A stretch of DNA of 64,000 nucleotides from Balaenoptera acutorostrata (lineage: Eukaryota; Chordata; Mammalia; Artiodactyla; Balaenopteridae). A program made the position numbers and the translations under genes. This document shows positions 1 to 11,985 of the stretch, piece after piece. Every line of letters starts with the position of its first letter. Positions within the stretch are counted from its first letter, which is position 1. The notes beneath the pieces were generated by a model. The model searched no databases. It saw nothing but the letters and a program-made list of their open reading frames with translations, and was not told the DNA's origin. The stretch spans positions 89,609,600-89,673,599 of the forward strand of contig NC_080066.1 in NCBI RefSeq assembly GCF_949987535.1, given 5' to 3'.

Positions 1-132
1 TGGACTGGAAATGGGAGAGAACTTTTTAAGTATTAATCACAGTTTTATTTTTGCTCCCTTTGCCAGGAATTATAGACACAATCCTATATTTCGATACTGT
101 GGCTCCCTGGGATCTTATAGAAAACACTTCTG

Positions 133-158
133 TTTTTTTTTTTTTTTTTTTTTTTTTT
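133..158. repeat. poly(T) tract, 26 nt
   Basis: An uninterrupted run of 26 T. It could be the A-tail of a minus-strand retroelement, but the sequence to its right matches no family I recognise. Its length makes it likely to vary between individuals. Confidence 0.85.
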
Positions 159-869
159 ACCTCTATCCTAATTCCAGTCAAATTTAGTTTACCTGGTTTT
201 CCATCTAATTTGGATTTTTCTCTTTCGTTCTGGGTAACGTCATGTAACAGTATTTGAATTGGACATTTCTAATTAGGATCCTCTTATGCTTCTGCAGCCA
301 AAGTTACTCACATGTTTCCTTACATTAAGATGACCTGCCTTTACTGCCATCATAGACACTAACTGGAAAGTTATCGTGTTCTTGAATTTCCACATCTTGC
401 ATATCATGACAGAATCTAAAACTCTGAAGCCTAATACTCAGTACTTATGATCAAGATCCATCCTATTATAAAGGTAATAACTAACTCTAATAGAAAGAAT
501 TAGAACCCAAATGCATGAATTTATGAATTAATTCAACCACTGGGTTTACTTGTTTTAACTGCTTTCTGCTCCAGGGAGGGACAAACCACTGCCACGTAAA
601 TGAGGAACAACTAGAGCACTGACCAAAGACAAGATGAATTATATAGAATGAGATTCTTTGGCAGAAATTAGTAACTAAGGTCGTTTTGAAATGGAATCAC
701 ACATACTCATGTATTTAGGTATGTACACCCATACATATGTGTGTATATACACATACATATACATGTATATAAACCTCAAATGGACAGACTTAATTAGATT
801 AATTCTAGTGTTTATTTATAAGATTATTGGTTTCTGCATGGCCCTCTTTTATCTTCTTTCTGTTTAAAA
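159..869. other. Unassigned AT-rich stretch
   Basis: No gene or recognisable repeat is seen. Around 715-770 there is an alternating purine-pyrimidine tract of CA, TG and TA steps, an imperfect microsatellite. Confidence 0.6.
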
Positions 870-1960
870 TATAATAAACTCACCACCAATTCAAGAACTA
901 AAAACATTATCATTCACTTAGCTCTATTAATGAGCACCTCTTTATTCCTTTCCTCTCCTAAGAAGTAAACGATATCTTGAATTTCGTGTTTATAGTTTCC
1001 TTACTTTTTAAAGAATATAGTTTTAAAATCACATATATGTCATAAATAATGTATTGCTTAGTCGTATTGTATTGTAGTTTTGCCTAATTCTGAGTTTTGT
1101 GATAAGGATATCATATCATATAGCCTTCTGGGACTTGCTTTTTTCATTCCATGTCATGTTACTAAGAGTCAGCTGTGTAATCTGTAACTCTAGTTTATAT
1201 TTTGTTATTTCCATATAACACTCCATTGTGAGAATATATCACAAGTTATTTATCTAGTCTCTTGTCAGAGTCTCGTGTCAAAAGACATCTTAGATGTTTC
1301 TAATAGTGGGGTTATTTGAGAAGGGGGGGATGGTGGGAAGATTAAGGAAATTTTATTATTTTACTGCTGAAAAATAATTGTATATGCCTCCTGATGGTGC
1401 ATATGTGTAAGTGTTAACTCCTTCTATGTATGTATGTATGTATGCACGTATATATAATTGCTAGGTCATAGGGTATGTGAACGTTCAACTTCATGAGATA
1501 ATGCCCAATTATTTCCAAAGTGGTTGCTTTGGTTTCCATATCCACTAGCAATTTTAAAGAGACTTCACTGAACCATATCTTCTCCAGCACTTGATTTTGT
1601 CAGATTTCTCAGATTTTTTTCAAGGTTAAAGGGTGTAAAATGGTATTGCAAGTTTGCATTTCTGATTACTAATTAGATTGAGCATATCTTCATATGTTTA
1701 TTAACCAAATATATTTATACTTCTCTAAAATGCCTATTGAGTTTTTTTTAAATCCATTTTTTGTTTCATTTGTTTTCCTTATTTGCCTCTTGAAGTATTT
1801 TATAAACTCTGAATACTAATACTTTGTCAATTGTATGTTTTACAAATATCACCTCACAAGTCTGTGGCTTTGCCATTTTTTAAGGGTCTTTTAGAGAATA
1901 GACGTTTTTAATTTAACAAAGTTGTATTTATCAATCATTTCTCTTATGAATAAATTTTAT
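870..1960 (-). mobile_element. Old LINE-1 fragment (L1ME-like), 3' end at left
   Basis: Read on the minus strand, this matches the 3' part of an old mammalian L1. Near 1221-1240 lies the complement of the conserved ORF2 segment in which a machine-tail 'aatgtggtatattcac' motif precedes the amber-rich end. Near 1636-1700 lies the complement of the 'aatgagatacca' segment, followed by the stretch that reads as sensitivity to 'cagtctgtggctt' around 1858. The many indels and stops mean it is inactive. Boundaries are approximate. Confidence 0.75.
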
Positions 1961-1964
1961 AAAT

Positions 1965-2330
1965 TAAATGCATACTGAACACTCACTGTGAGCATGGGTT
2001 ATGACAGGCCCTGGGGATACAAAAATAAAAACAAAAATAATCCTTTCCCTCAAGCATCTCAAAGTCTAGTGAGAAAGACAAACAGGTAAAAGATTACAAA
2101 ACAGTGTTGAAACCTGCTGTAATAGAGACATTTAAAAACTTACTGAGGACAGTTAGGGACGTTTCATAGAAGCTGAGGAAATATTTCAGCTACTGCTTAA
2201 CAAATGTAGGAAAGAAATTTTTTATCGACATATGCAAAGGCCCACTGACATAAGAACCCATCATGAGAAACTGCAAGTAAGATCAAGCCCAATATGGCAG
2301 TTGGTAAGAGTGAAGAAAAGACAGGCATTA
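1965..2330 (-). mobile_element. LINE-2 (L2) fragment
   Basis: It resembles the complement of the L2 3' region: 'ccctggggatac' near 2010, then the 'cctttccctcaagcatctcaa' type block and a 'gcaaaggccca' block near 2234. It is diverged and has no open frame of note. Confidence 0.6.
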
Positions 2331-2410
2331 AAGACTGCAGTCCCCCGAGGTCCCACGCTAACAGCCAATGTGTTATAAAGGAATATAAGCTCACAAATGC
2401 AGGAACATTT

Positions 2411-2525
2411 TTGTGTGTTTCCTATTCCCTGTTGTATGCCTGGGACTTCGAACAATTTTGATATATAATGAAGACTTTCAATAGACATTTGTTGAATATC
2501 TGAGTGAATAAATAAAAAGATAAAG
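2411..2525 (+). mobile_element. L2 3' end
   Basis: The segment ends in the L2 signature of a 'tttgttgaatatctgagtga' type tail, with short TGAA-like repeats near 2490-2515. It is a short, diverged copy lying just before the LTR at 2535. Confidence 0.55.
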
Positions 2526-2534
2526 GAAGCAATG

Positions 2535-2985
2535 CATGTCAGTGTCTGGGGCTGCCATAACAAAGTACCACAAACTTGGGCTTAAAAAAAGAGTTTTTTT
2601 CTCTCACTGCTCGAGACTAGAAGTCTAAAATCAAGATGTTGGCAGGATTGTGCACCCTCCAAAGACTAGACTCCAGGGGAGAATCATTTCTCATCTCTTC
2701 CAGCTCCTGGTGGCTGCAGGTCTTCCTTGACTTGTGGCAGCATAACCTCAACCTCTGCTTCCATCTTCACATGGCCTTTCTCCCCTGTTCTCTTCTTCTT
2801 ATAAGGACATTTGTCATGGGACTTAGGGCCCACCCAAGTAATCCAGGATGATCCCGTCTTGAGATTCTTCATGTAATTACATCTGCACAGACCTTTCTTT
2901 CAAATGAAGTCATATTCACAGGTATCTGGGGTTAGGACACGGACGTATCTTTTTTGGGTCTACAGTTTAACCCACTACAGAATAG
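2535..2985 (-). mobile_element. Solo MaLR LTR (MLT1/MST type)
   Basis: The plus strand reads as the complement of a mammalian apparent LTR retrotransposon LTR. 'ggctgccataacaaagtacca' at about 2551 marks the LTR 3' end. It is followed by 'tcacatggcc' near 2767, 'cttcttataaggac' near 2795 and a terminal 'ggggttaggac' near 2929. No internal gag or pol sequence adjoins it, so it is a solo LTR. The short open frames inside it are fortuitous. Confidence 0.8.
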
Positions 2986-2994
2986 CACTTCCAT

Positions 2995-3310
2995 GCTGAA
3001 AATCTTTCAGTGACTACTGCTTTCGAGTAAAATGTTATTTCTTTTAGATACCGTATAGGACCCCTGTCTATATATCTGTCTTTACCTCACTCGCTCCCCT
3101 GCTTCACTTACTATGCTCTGCACAAAGGCCTTCTAGAATTTCATCCGGGCCATGCTTTCTCAAGCTCAGGCTCTTTGCACATTGGTGCTTCTGCTGTGGC
3201 TGCTCTTCCTTCTACTCTTTCTCTGGTTACCTCCGTCTCTTCCTCAGATCTCAGGCCTTCTTCTCTGATCCTCAAATAAAAATTATCCTACTACTGCCCT
3301 ATACAATTAA
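2995..3310 (+). mobile_element. L2 fragment
   Basis: It follows the L2 consensus in the forward direction: a 'ttcagtgactactgctttcgag' type start, 'ctttgcacattggtgcttctgctg' near 3172-3195, then the 'tcttcctcagatctcaggcctt' type block. It ends before the 'attaagttctg' sequence. Confidence 0.65.
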
Positions 3311-3379
3311 GTTCTGCAAAGTTGCATTAATTAAAACAGTGTCTTCAGAAAAAGAAGAGTAGATAAATATCTCATAGTA

Positions 3380-3735
3380 CTATGCAATCCCATGCAGTTG
3401 TTTAAAAAAAATAAGGTCTGATTATACACTAATATGAAAAGATCTCCAAGAGTGTTAAGTGACAAAATCAAGTTGAAATCATATGTATAGCATGATCACA
3501 TTTATATTAATAAAAAGAACAAAATTGGATATGTCTATATAGCTTCTTGTATATATGGAAACACATAAGGAAACCAGAATAATATCTCCCAAGTTTTGAC
3601 AGTTGGGAGGAAGGCAGGGGGGGAGTAATGGGAGGGAAAAAAAAAAAGGTCTTCCATGTTTCCTCTAGATGTTTCTGTACTCCTTCAACCATGTGCAAAC
3701 AGAATACTATGTATTACTTATATAACAAAAATAGT
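3380..3735 (+). mobile_element. Old L1 3' UTR fragment
   Basis: It resembles the 3' UTR of old L1M elements: 'gatctccaagagtgttaagtga' near 3441, 'tttatattaa' near 3501 and a G-rich 'gggaggaaggcagggggg' block near 3605, ending near 'actatgtatt'. No poly(A) tail is left. Confidence 0.6.
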
Positions 3736-3779
3736 AATGACAGAAACAAAAAAACTAAAAAAAATAGTATGATTGATTA

Positions 3780-4430
3780 AGGAATGTACAAATAGATCAG
3801 TAGAACAGAATAGAAAGGCTAGGAACAGTTGCACACATATCAGAGATTTAGTATTTAGTATACGTAGGCTCTCAAATCAGCCATGAAAGGATGAGCTCTT
3901 CAGTAAATGGTACTGAGGCAAGTGACTGGTAATTTTGTGGTGGTGGCTTTTGGGGGAGGCAGATAAGAGATTCCTGCCTCTAACCAGTCACCAAAACTCA
4001 GATGAAGGAAAAAGCTAAATACAAAAAGTAAAACTATGAGAAATACTAGAAAAATATACAAGATTTTTTTGTGACATGGAAAAGTCTCCAATATATAATG
4101 CCAAGTAAAGAAAATTATAAAACAATACATATATTATAATCCAATTTATGTTTTTAAGAAAGTCGTAAACATACACATACATGTATAGACATATCTACTT
4201 GTGTGCATTTGTACACATACATATATACATACACAAATATGCACGTCTATGCACAGATTTGTATATAAATGTATATATTTACATGTATTAGAATTGTGTG
4301 GACACAGACCTAGAAAAACAAAAACTAATTTTTACAGCAGTGACCTCTTTAGAGGAGTGGGGTTTGGAGAGAGGAGCATCTATAGTTTTTACTTGATCAG
4401 TAATCATTTTCTCAACTTTCCTTTAGGGAA
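3780..4430 (+). mobile_element. Old L1 ORF2 end and 3' UTR
   Basis: 'agatcagtagaacagaatag' at 3795 and 'ttcagtaaatggtactgagg' at 3899 match the L1 ORF2 region upstream of the reverse-transcriptase C-terminal part. The remainder (4055-4420) resembles an L1M 3' UTR. It contains an internal TA/CA-rich tract at 4165-4280. It is degenerate, with stops in all frames. Confidence 0.6.
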
Positions 4431-4984
4431 CTATTCTCCTCCCTCTCATCTAAGGTTCTTATGGGGATGCCAATTGCAGTACAGATTCTCTTGCACAGGG
4501 ATTGGTAAAGATGGTCTTATGATTTAAGAGGACCCAATCAGGGTCCTTCCCTGAAATTTTATAAATGGATAGTGCAAGAGGAAAGCATTCTCTTTTTTCT
4601 AGGGCCACTACCAGTATAAGCACGATTAACCTCCAGCTAGCTAAAGACATGTTCCCAATCTCTGCCTTCCTGAGCTAGGAGGAAATGAGAGAAGACAGGA
4701 AAGACGAAAAGGGAAAGAGGCTGATCATTTGAGTCTTTGCATCTAGTTGTTTACTGACTGCTTATGCCTTAAGGTCAGCCCATCTCTGGGTCTCCCAGTT
4801 ATGTAACCAATAAATTCCTTAATTTGATTTGGCATTTTTCACTCCCAACAGAAGGTCTTGGCTAATCTAGGCACTTATATTTTGACTCTACATATTTGTA
4901 TAGTTCAATTGTCTTTAAAAAGAGAAGGTATTAATGTGTTACTTGCATAAAAATGTTACACTTTGATTTAAATATCTATTTGTA
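4431..4984. other. Unassigned stretch
   Basis: No gene or clear repeat is seen. A short segment near 4780-4840 has a faint LTR-like look, with 'ccaataaattcc' as a possible polyadenylation region, but nothing beyond that supports a call. Confidence 0.5.
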
Positions 4985-5095
4985 TATTTGTTTAATATTG
5001 TTTTGCCTATTAGATTTGAGGGCAAGGACCACTGTAAAAACAGGGCCCATGACTGCTATTTAGTAGGTGCTCAATGAATATTTAACTGAAAATAA
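4985..5095 (+). mobile_element. L2 3' end
   Basis: 'gagggcaaggaccactgta' followed by 'tagtaggtgctcaatgaata' is the classic L2 3' terminus, here diverged by a few bases. Confidence 0.65.
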
Positions 5096-8000
5096 TGGTG
5101 TGTTATGGGAATGTCAAATTGCATATATGACTCGATTGCAGGATGCTTGGGAAATGGCGGGGCTAATAAAGGAGATAAACATATAGGGACAAATCATGAA
5201 GGGTGTTTTAAGCCATTCATAGTCAACAGTAGTATAGGTTTAGCATTGGTGTCATCAATTAAATTTCTGGTCTAAATTCTTCTCCCTATAAAATATGCAA
5301 ACTCAGTTATAGTTTTCCAATGCCAAGAATTCATTAAAATATAATTATACTCTCCCATGTCTTTGACCAGGTGGAGAAGCTGGTTTCAGCAGGGTGCATA
5401 TGAGGTCAAGATAACAGATGTGAGTCTTTGGTAGGCCTGTTTTCTTCATTGTAATGCATTTCCAGCTGTCTGGCAAACATGCACTGGAGCTCATGATGGG
5501 AATGGGTGAAGGGTGTTTCAGAGTGGATGCAGATCCACTAGAAAGAGCTCAAAACATTTTGGGTTGTTGGGGCATATCAACATCTTCATCTTCCTTAACA
5601 GAACACAACTTTACATATAGGAGACCTTTTCCAACACTACTGTCTCGCCAGCAGAATCAACATCAAAAGTGCAATCTTCATAAAATCTATGCAAGTTCTT
5701 TCATTGTTGTTCTTGCCTGTGGTGCACATCTGTTTATTTTCTTGACTTCAGCTGCACATTACAAAATCACTCAGTACACGGATGGAAAATATTAGTGGGA
5801 ACACTGACTGCAGCTGTCCTTTGCATAGCCTGATACTGTTTGCAACTCTGCCTTGTATACTTCTTTTAATGCTTTAACTAAAAATGAGTTCTTAGCCCTG
5901 GTCATTAAGTATCAACAATCCCATTTTCTCACTAGCCATAACGATGAACTTTAGCAGACTTTGGCTTGTATTAGATTCTTTGGATATTTAACCATCACTC
6001 TCTTACCTGGCCCTACTGCCCTATTTTAGTTCACTACAAAGCAGAGTCTTGGCAATCCTGTTCTTTCATTATCTAAACCAACACAGTCCAGTAATGTGGA
6101 CTTGCAATAAACAGTGCTGTTGGCCCTGTGGACTGAATCTTTCTGGCTCCTTTTGGAAAACAATATTGCCTTCTCCTATTACATTAACTGTGGCTGATGA
6201 AAGAGCTCATCACTGGGTGAACTGTAGAGAGCAGTGCTACGTGTCTGGGCTATATGAAGTATGGACCTGACTACGATGCTACTATGGCTCAGTGCTGTGC
6301 TTATCTGCCACTCTCAGGACAGATTTACTGACTAGCCCGCTTGGGTTTTCTCCATGTGACATCAGTTCTGGACCCTGGTCAAGCTAACCCAACTGAATGA
6401 CATCATTCTAGAAAGCTGGATAGATAATAAAATTGAGCCTGACAAAACTCTCTTAGGGTTAAATATTGTATGACTCTCTTTGGTGTAGGTTTAATTGTAA
6501 TTAAGCCAGAGTATTTTATTCTCTGTACAAAATGTTTTACTATGTATTTGTTCCTGGTGACCTTCATTTTTTTTTTCTTGAGGGGTATGGTTATGTCTCT
6601 ATCTAATTGTGTTCATTTTGTGTTTATTCCTTCTTCCAATGTATTAGTCACTTCTCCAAAATTAGACCATGCTAGATACCATAAGAAACATGGATATGAC
6701 CCAAAAAAATGCTGGTTGGTTTCATTCAATGTGACTCATTACCTTAATGTGGATCTAGAAATATTGCTCTCTCTTGTGCTTGTTTTGCAGGTCTGAGTGA
6801 CTCAGATTTTGACCACATAGTTAATCTCATTCAGTTTAGTTATGGTGATAAAGATATGGCATTTATATCATCTAAGAGCATGATGAATCTCTACCTCCTA
6901 TAACATAAAAGCCATATCCATACAAATTCCAAGTTGGTGTGTTCTCTAGGCTGAATATTCATAAGTATTCATAGATAACTACATTATCCTAAGATTTGTA
7001 TATCCAGTGTGATATACTACAACCATCCCTGTCGTCTTTGAGGAATAAATAGAAAAGGCTTAATAAATAAGTTTTCTAATCAGAGTCAGGATTTATCCCA
7101 CAGGAAATCACATGACATTCTCTTCTCCCTTCCCCACAACTGTACAATTTGAAACTGCTCTTTGAATTGACTGCTCTCTTGAAAATGATAGGATTTAGAT
7201 TGTATTTTTATTTATTGTTGACTGTAAGGAATGAGGAATAGAATTAAAAAATATAAATAGTATAAGAGAGATATAAATGGTATAGGTTTTGCTTCCTTCT
7301 TGAATGCTATTATGAATTCATATGTTACACGGGGTCTTAAACCTGATTGGATTCCATCATTTCCATGCCTGAATATCCATGGCTTGAATGACTCTGACAA
7401 GGGAATAAAATATTAGATTCATCAACTAACTGGTAGTAGTATTTCATATGCTTCTGAAGAACTCTAATGATATCAGAAATGAAATAAACAATAAGGATCC
7501 TGAGTTGCTGTGTAGACACTGCAACAAAATATTTAATTAAAACCAAAAGTATCCATGCATCACCCCTCTCGATGGAAGGGATGTAATGATGTTACATAGG
7601 ATGTGTCCCGAAAGTACCACAGAAGCATCCCTGCATTACTACTAATGGGGCAGGAATTTCAATAGTGTTACACACAGGAAATGTCCCTGAAGGGCTGTTG
7701 ATGGGGAAGGGATATTTAATAGTGCTACACAGGAAGTACCTCTACACTGCAACTGCTGAGACAATGTCAAAGCACTGCACGATGGGGAATGTTTTCAGCT
7801 TGGTGCCAGGCAAAAGATGACTCTTACTGCCAAAAAGAGACTGAAAATACCCTTCCTGCTGCCAGAGTGTGCTTAGGATGCTCCAAAATGCAGAGAAAAT
7901 GCTGATTGTGCCAAAAAGAATGTAAAGAGGAGGGAGCCCTCCTACATGAGAAGAGTTGCAGGGCCAAGCAAATAAACCAGAGTCATTTATGAGGCTAACA

Positions 8001-8936
8001 TGTAAAGCAGGCAGCCAGCATTTTGGTGACCTAAACAAAAATCTCTGCAAAGGTTCAATGTGAAGTGAACTTTAAGCTTCTGTGGATTGGAAGCCTAGAA
8101 CTATCAGTAAGGACCCTGAAATAAGAAACCCACATCCATGTATAAGGAAACAAGTCAGGGCATCTGTAGCAAACCAAAGAGGCTCCAAAAAACAGGAAAA
8201 ACAAAAGAAGAGAAGAGTTCAAACTAAGCCAGCATAGATATCATCCTTCTTTCATGAGAGTTGAGAGATTTTAACAAATCCTTACTGAGAAGGGCATGAA
8301 GATGGACATCGCAACACCACTGTTCTTGATGGTCATTCTATAGTAAAGGTAGTCTCATGGTAACTGAATAGTGAAATACATTTAGTTCCCATTCCAAAGA
8401 GTAGATTTAATCCCTCAACAAATCCTTCCATGGTCCTCAAAAACTCCTGGGTTTAAAATCTCCGCCAGGTATTGCAATTGATAGAAATTTAAATAGACTC
8501 TATCTGACTATTACAGTTAAGACTCTGGTGGACAAAATCAGGGAATCTGCCCTCACCATCCTTTGCAACATAAATTTATCCATGAAAGCAACATGGAAAA
8601 TGCAACAGGCCAAATGTTCCACTCTATTCAGTCACTGGAGGTTACCTGGACTTTCTTTTTGTAGAAGGCAACAATATTAGTATGAGTCAAGATATTCAAT
8701 CTCTTGTCTCCTAAAAAAGCCCTAGCACACATTTCTGTAGCCTGAAGGGTCTATGGCCAGTGAGTCTCTACGATCAGAGGTTAGAAAGTAATTGTTAACA
8801 TTTCTTAAGTCGTATAGAGTTGACCTAACAAATATTCTGACAGTAGGACAAATGGTGAGGCTAAATGAATGACTCCTCATTCCCTCGGTACCCTCTGAAT
8901 TCCTGATCATTCTTTTGTTTTTAAATAATTAATGTA
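5096..8936. other. Largest unassigned stretch of the window (3.8 kb)
   Basis: I recognise no gene and no repeat family here. Several plus-strand open frames occur: 5454-5795 (113 codons), 6049-6270 (73 codons) and 6470-6796 (108 codons). They lie in three different frames with stops between them and show no domain I can name. The 5454 frame ends in a hydrophobic stretch, roughly residues 80-100. A degenerate short tandem array lies at about 7570-7745 (listed separately). A very old endogenous retroelement or a decayed processed gene copy are possibilities, both unproven. Confidence 0.45.
7570..7745. repeat. Degenerate three-unit tandem array
   Basis: A similar segment recurs at about 7571, 7647 and 7701: a G-rich 'ggaagggat' or 'ggcaggaat' start, then 'aatagtgttacac' or 'aatgatgttacat', then an 'aggaagt' or 'aggaaatg' piece and a 'tccc' or 'cctct' end. 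Units are about 55-75 bp and well diverged. Confidence 0.5.
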
Positions 8937-9253
8937 TTTATTTATTTATTTTTAAATTATAGCTACTTTATTTATTTATTTATTTATTTTTGGCTGTGTT
9001 GGGTCTTCGGTTCGTGCGAGGGCTTTCTCTAGTTACGGCAAGTGGGGGCCACTCTTCATCGCGGTGCGCGGGCCTTTCACTATCGCGGCCCCTCCCGTTG
9101 CGGGGCACAGGCTCCAGACGTGCAGGCTCAGTAATTGTGGCTCACGGGCCTAGTTGCTCCGCGGCATGTGGGATCTTCCCAGACCAGGGCTCGAACCCGT
9201 GTCCCCTGCATTGACAGGCAGATTCTTAACCACTGTGCCACCAGGAAAGCCCC
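8937..9253 (-). mobile_element. CHR-type tRNA-Glu SINE
   Basis: On the minus strand it begins at 9253 with 'ggctttcctggtggcacag'. It carries pol III promoter boxes: an A box in 'tggcacagtgg' and a B box in 'ggttcgagccc', near 9185-9195. The body continues through the CHR-specific region to '(aaat)n'. The tail is compound: (TTTA)n, then 'aaattatagctac', then another (TTTA)n. The 'atagctactttat' tail piece is shared with the SINE at 19694. No confident target duplication was found. Confidence 0.9.
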
Positions 9254-9299
9254 CTCTGTAATATCTTTACTATAAAAGTTTTAAACCAATCTTCCTCAA

Positions 9300-9660
9300 A
9301 AATATTTTACCATGTTTCTGTCCTCTCACTCAGTCATCCATAATGGTCCCCTGTTGTCATCAAGTCATATCTTTAAATTAAATTCTAGACTTATCACTTA
9401 CTGAACCCCCCATTCTCAGAGATTTAATAATTTTCGATTTACCTACCCAGAATCCTTGCTCTAGCCATAGGATCTGCCTGTTTCCTTGCATGTCTTGCTT
9501 GGCACTGTCCAAGTCTACTTACACCATACTGCATGCTGCACCTAAAACGGCTGTTCCCCCTTTCCTTACCAAATACTTCCCTCATCTCTCAGAAAAATGA
9601 CTTCTTCTAGGCAGTTTTCTATAATTAACCATACCTGACGGGTCACACCTCTACCTCTCC
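9300..9660 (+). mobile_element. Possible old L2 fragment
   Basis: The sequence has the general run of L2: 'aatggtcccctgttgtcatc' near 9342, a cytosine-rich middle, and a 'ggctgttccccctttcc' block near 9549. The match is weak and I could be wrong. Confidence 0.35.
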
Positions 9661-9685
9661 TCGGGACTCCTACAATGAGTTTTAC

Positions 9686-9703
9686 TTTTTTTTTTTTTTT
9701 TTT
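9686..9703. repeat. poly(T) tract, 18 nt
   Basis: A run of 18 T with no recognisable element attached on either side. Confidence 0.8.
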
Positions 9704-10414
9704 GACATGATTTTGTACATAAACACATACCTATATCTTAAACAGGCAGGGCTGAACTATACATAGCATGTACCTGTGGTTCCTTCCTAGCACTAGGGTC
9801 AGGGTTTAGCGTTAAGAGGGAAATAGCCCACAGTGATTACAGACTAAGCCATACCACTTTCCCCTCTTGCTCGGAGCACTGCAGACATACTCAGTAATGG
9901 AGCTCAATGGATTTGCAAGTTGGAAGTAACTGGGGTTGGCAGTGGCCCAACTTCAGGGCCAGGTGTCTGGAAATTACAGTGGTTGTGGGTTAAAGGAGAC
10001 TTGTATCCATCATTCTCAGATTCTTGGAAATAGTCATAGCCAGGCTGAGAAAAAGAACCATGGGAAATGTCCCAGTACAAATAATTGGAGCTCAGGTGTC
10101 TAAAAAAGCTTAAGAGTTTAAAACACTTGCTCCTTTCTAGAATCCATCCAAACTCTTTTCAAATCTGCCAAAGGTACTTACCCTCTTCATGCACTTGAGT
10201 ACAGAGTTATTACTTTGTAGCTGTAAATGAGCCCGGCTGTGGAGTTCAAGATGACAAATCCCAAGCTGAACATAATGTTAGAACCTGAAAACTGGCAGTG
10301 TCTTGTGGCTGTTCACCTCAAAAAGGGCTCTCTACTCTTATCTAAAGTACCCTCATCTACTGTCTCCAGCCTTATCATGAAAGCTTCATGGATTTGAGCC
10401 CTAAAAGAGTCATT
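9704..10414. other. Unassigned stretch
   Basis: No gene or recognisable repeat is seen between the poly(T) tract and the L2 fragment at 10415. Confidence 0.5.
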
Positions 10415-11240
10415 CGGAAAGTACTGAGCACCTACAATATAATAGCTACGATGCTCAAGGCTCAGGTAATTTAATACTAGATAATTCCTTGGGGGGATTT
10501 TGAGTCTAATAGTGAAGGCAGGCCTATAATTAGATAATTTCATTTTGATGATCTAGATCTAAGATGAAAATATGAATAAAAGGCAAAGAAAAAACACAAA
10601 AGAGCACTTGAACAAGCCTTGAAGGTTTAAGAAGGACTTTCTGCAAGAGGTGTATTCAAACTGGGTCTTCCTAATTAAGCAGAAATTCACTAGGTGGAGG
10701 AAGGTAGCAGGGTTGGGGGAAGTGTGTTTATTTAGGTTATTAGGTTTTCATTATGAGGATACAATGAGAAGCAGGACAAAGGTCTACTTTGTCCTCCACA
10801 AGAATGTTAGTGTTATTATGGACATGGCTGTATCTAGAAATAAATAAATACAAGCTAAAATGCTACAAATAAGAACCTTGGGAGGCAAACCGGGGTGGGG
10901 GATTAGGTAAGGGTGTGTCATTAGTGTGACAAGTGAGGTAGGTCTTGAAATAAAGACAGAATTGCAGGGTGGAAAAATAGTTGGAGTAGCATAAGCCAGG
11001 GAATGGAGGTGAGAAAGCTCAAGGAATGTATAGGACACATGAAGAGTGCTATTTAAATTGAAATTTAGGATGTCTGAAGGAGAGTAATAGGGGATCAGTT
11101 ACAAAAGGCAAGTTGGGCCCAGCTTGTGGGTAATTGTGACTGTCAGGATAAGGTGACTGGACTTTGTCATGTAGACCTCGGAGGACCATTGAAGGTGTTT
11201 GAGTGGGAGAGCAACATGATCAGAGTTACCCATTAGATAG
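10415..11240 (-). mobile_element. L2 (minus strand), broken
   Basis: 'gtactgagcacctacaatat' at 10420 is the complement of the L2 3' end. A gap of unmatched sequence follows at about 10545-10585. Then comes the internal L2 complement: 'agaaggactttctgcaagag' near 10630, the 'gtgggtaattgtgactg' region near 11127, and 'ggtgtttgagtgggagagca' near 11194. It reads as one interrupted, diverged element. Confidence 0.6.
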
Positions 11241-11639
11241 GAGAAACCCATTACACAGAAGTACATCAAATACATTGGAGATAGGGAGAGATGGAATTAA
11301 GGAATATGCTTTGAAAGCATTGCTTTCCTCTAGGTGAGAAATAACAAAGAACATGGGCCATGCAGTAACAATGATAAGAAAATAATGAATTTAAGAAATG
11401 TTGCAGTATTGCATTGGTCTCCAGATGGGTGTGTTAATTTAGGGAGGCAGCGGCCCTCTTCTTATCCCTGCACTCCTCTGACTGCAAATGGTCCCTAGAT
11501 CTACTATACAGCAATTACTCAGTTAATAATAAAAGAGCTTCTGATTTACTCATCCCAAAGGTCGGTTTCCAAGTTGCTACTCTACAATTTCAACTTATTT
11601 TACACAGACATAATAGAAATCAGATTCCCCCCACCTCTT
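11241..11639. other. Unassigned stretch
   Basis: No gene or recognisable repeat is seen. Confidence 0.45.
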
Positions 11640-11740
11640 GTGAGACAACCTCACAGAGTTGTTCTGATGAGATAAGAATAAAGTGTGTAGTACCTAAAAG
11701 ATACCTGATACGTACGCATTTATTAGTATTGTTAGCGGAG
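11640..11740 (+). mobile_element. MIR SINE, 3' half
   Basis: 'cctcacagagttgttctgatgag' at about 11649, then 'taccta' and 'gcatttattagtattgtta' near 11716, follow the MIR core and its L2-related 3' end in order. Confidence 0.6.
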
Positions 11741-11894
11741 TTCTTGTGTCAGTGGCTACGTATAGGATTCATAAAAGGCCAGTCTCAATAACTGAGATAG
11801 GGTTCTTAGCATTGTGCCTGCCCCTCACTTAACTTGGCATTCAGAAAAAGGTTGGGGATGGAGACGATGGATGGGCAATTCAGGACACTCCGAC

Positions 11895-11985
11895 TCATCA
11901 AATGACACTCAGCTCTGTACTGAGCATGGCAGAACACCAGGAAGATTCCTAAGATAAGTTTGGTCCCCCAAGAGCTTATAACCCA
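11895..11985 (-). mobile_element. Possible L2 fragment
   Basis: 'ctgtactgagcatggcagaa' followed by 'gcttataacccac' looks like a diverged complement of the L2 3' region. The evidence is weak. Confidence 0.35.

Noticed and set aside
8891..9260. Possible target duplication 'ccctctg' around the SINE at 8937
   Set aside because: Only seven bases match exactly and the left copy lies well away from the tail, so it is not convincing.
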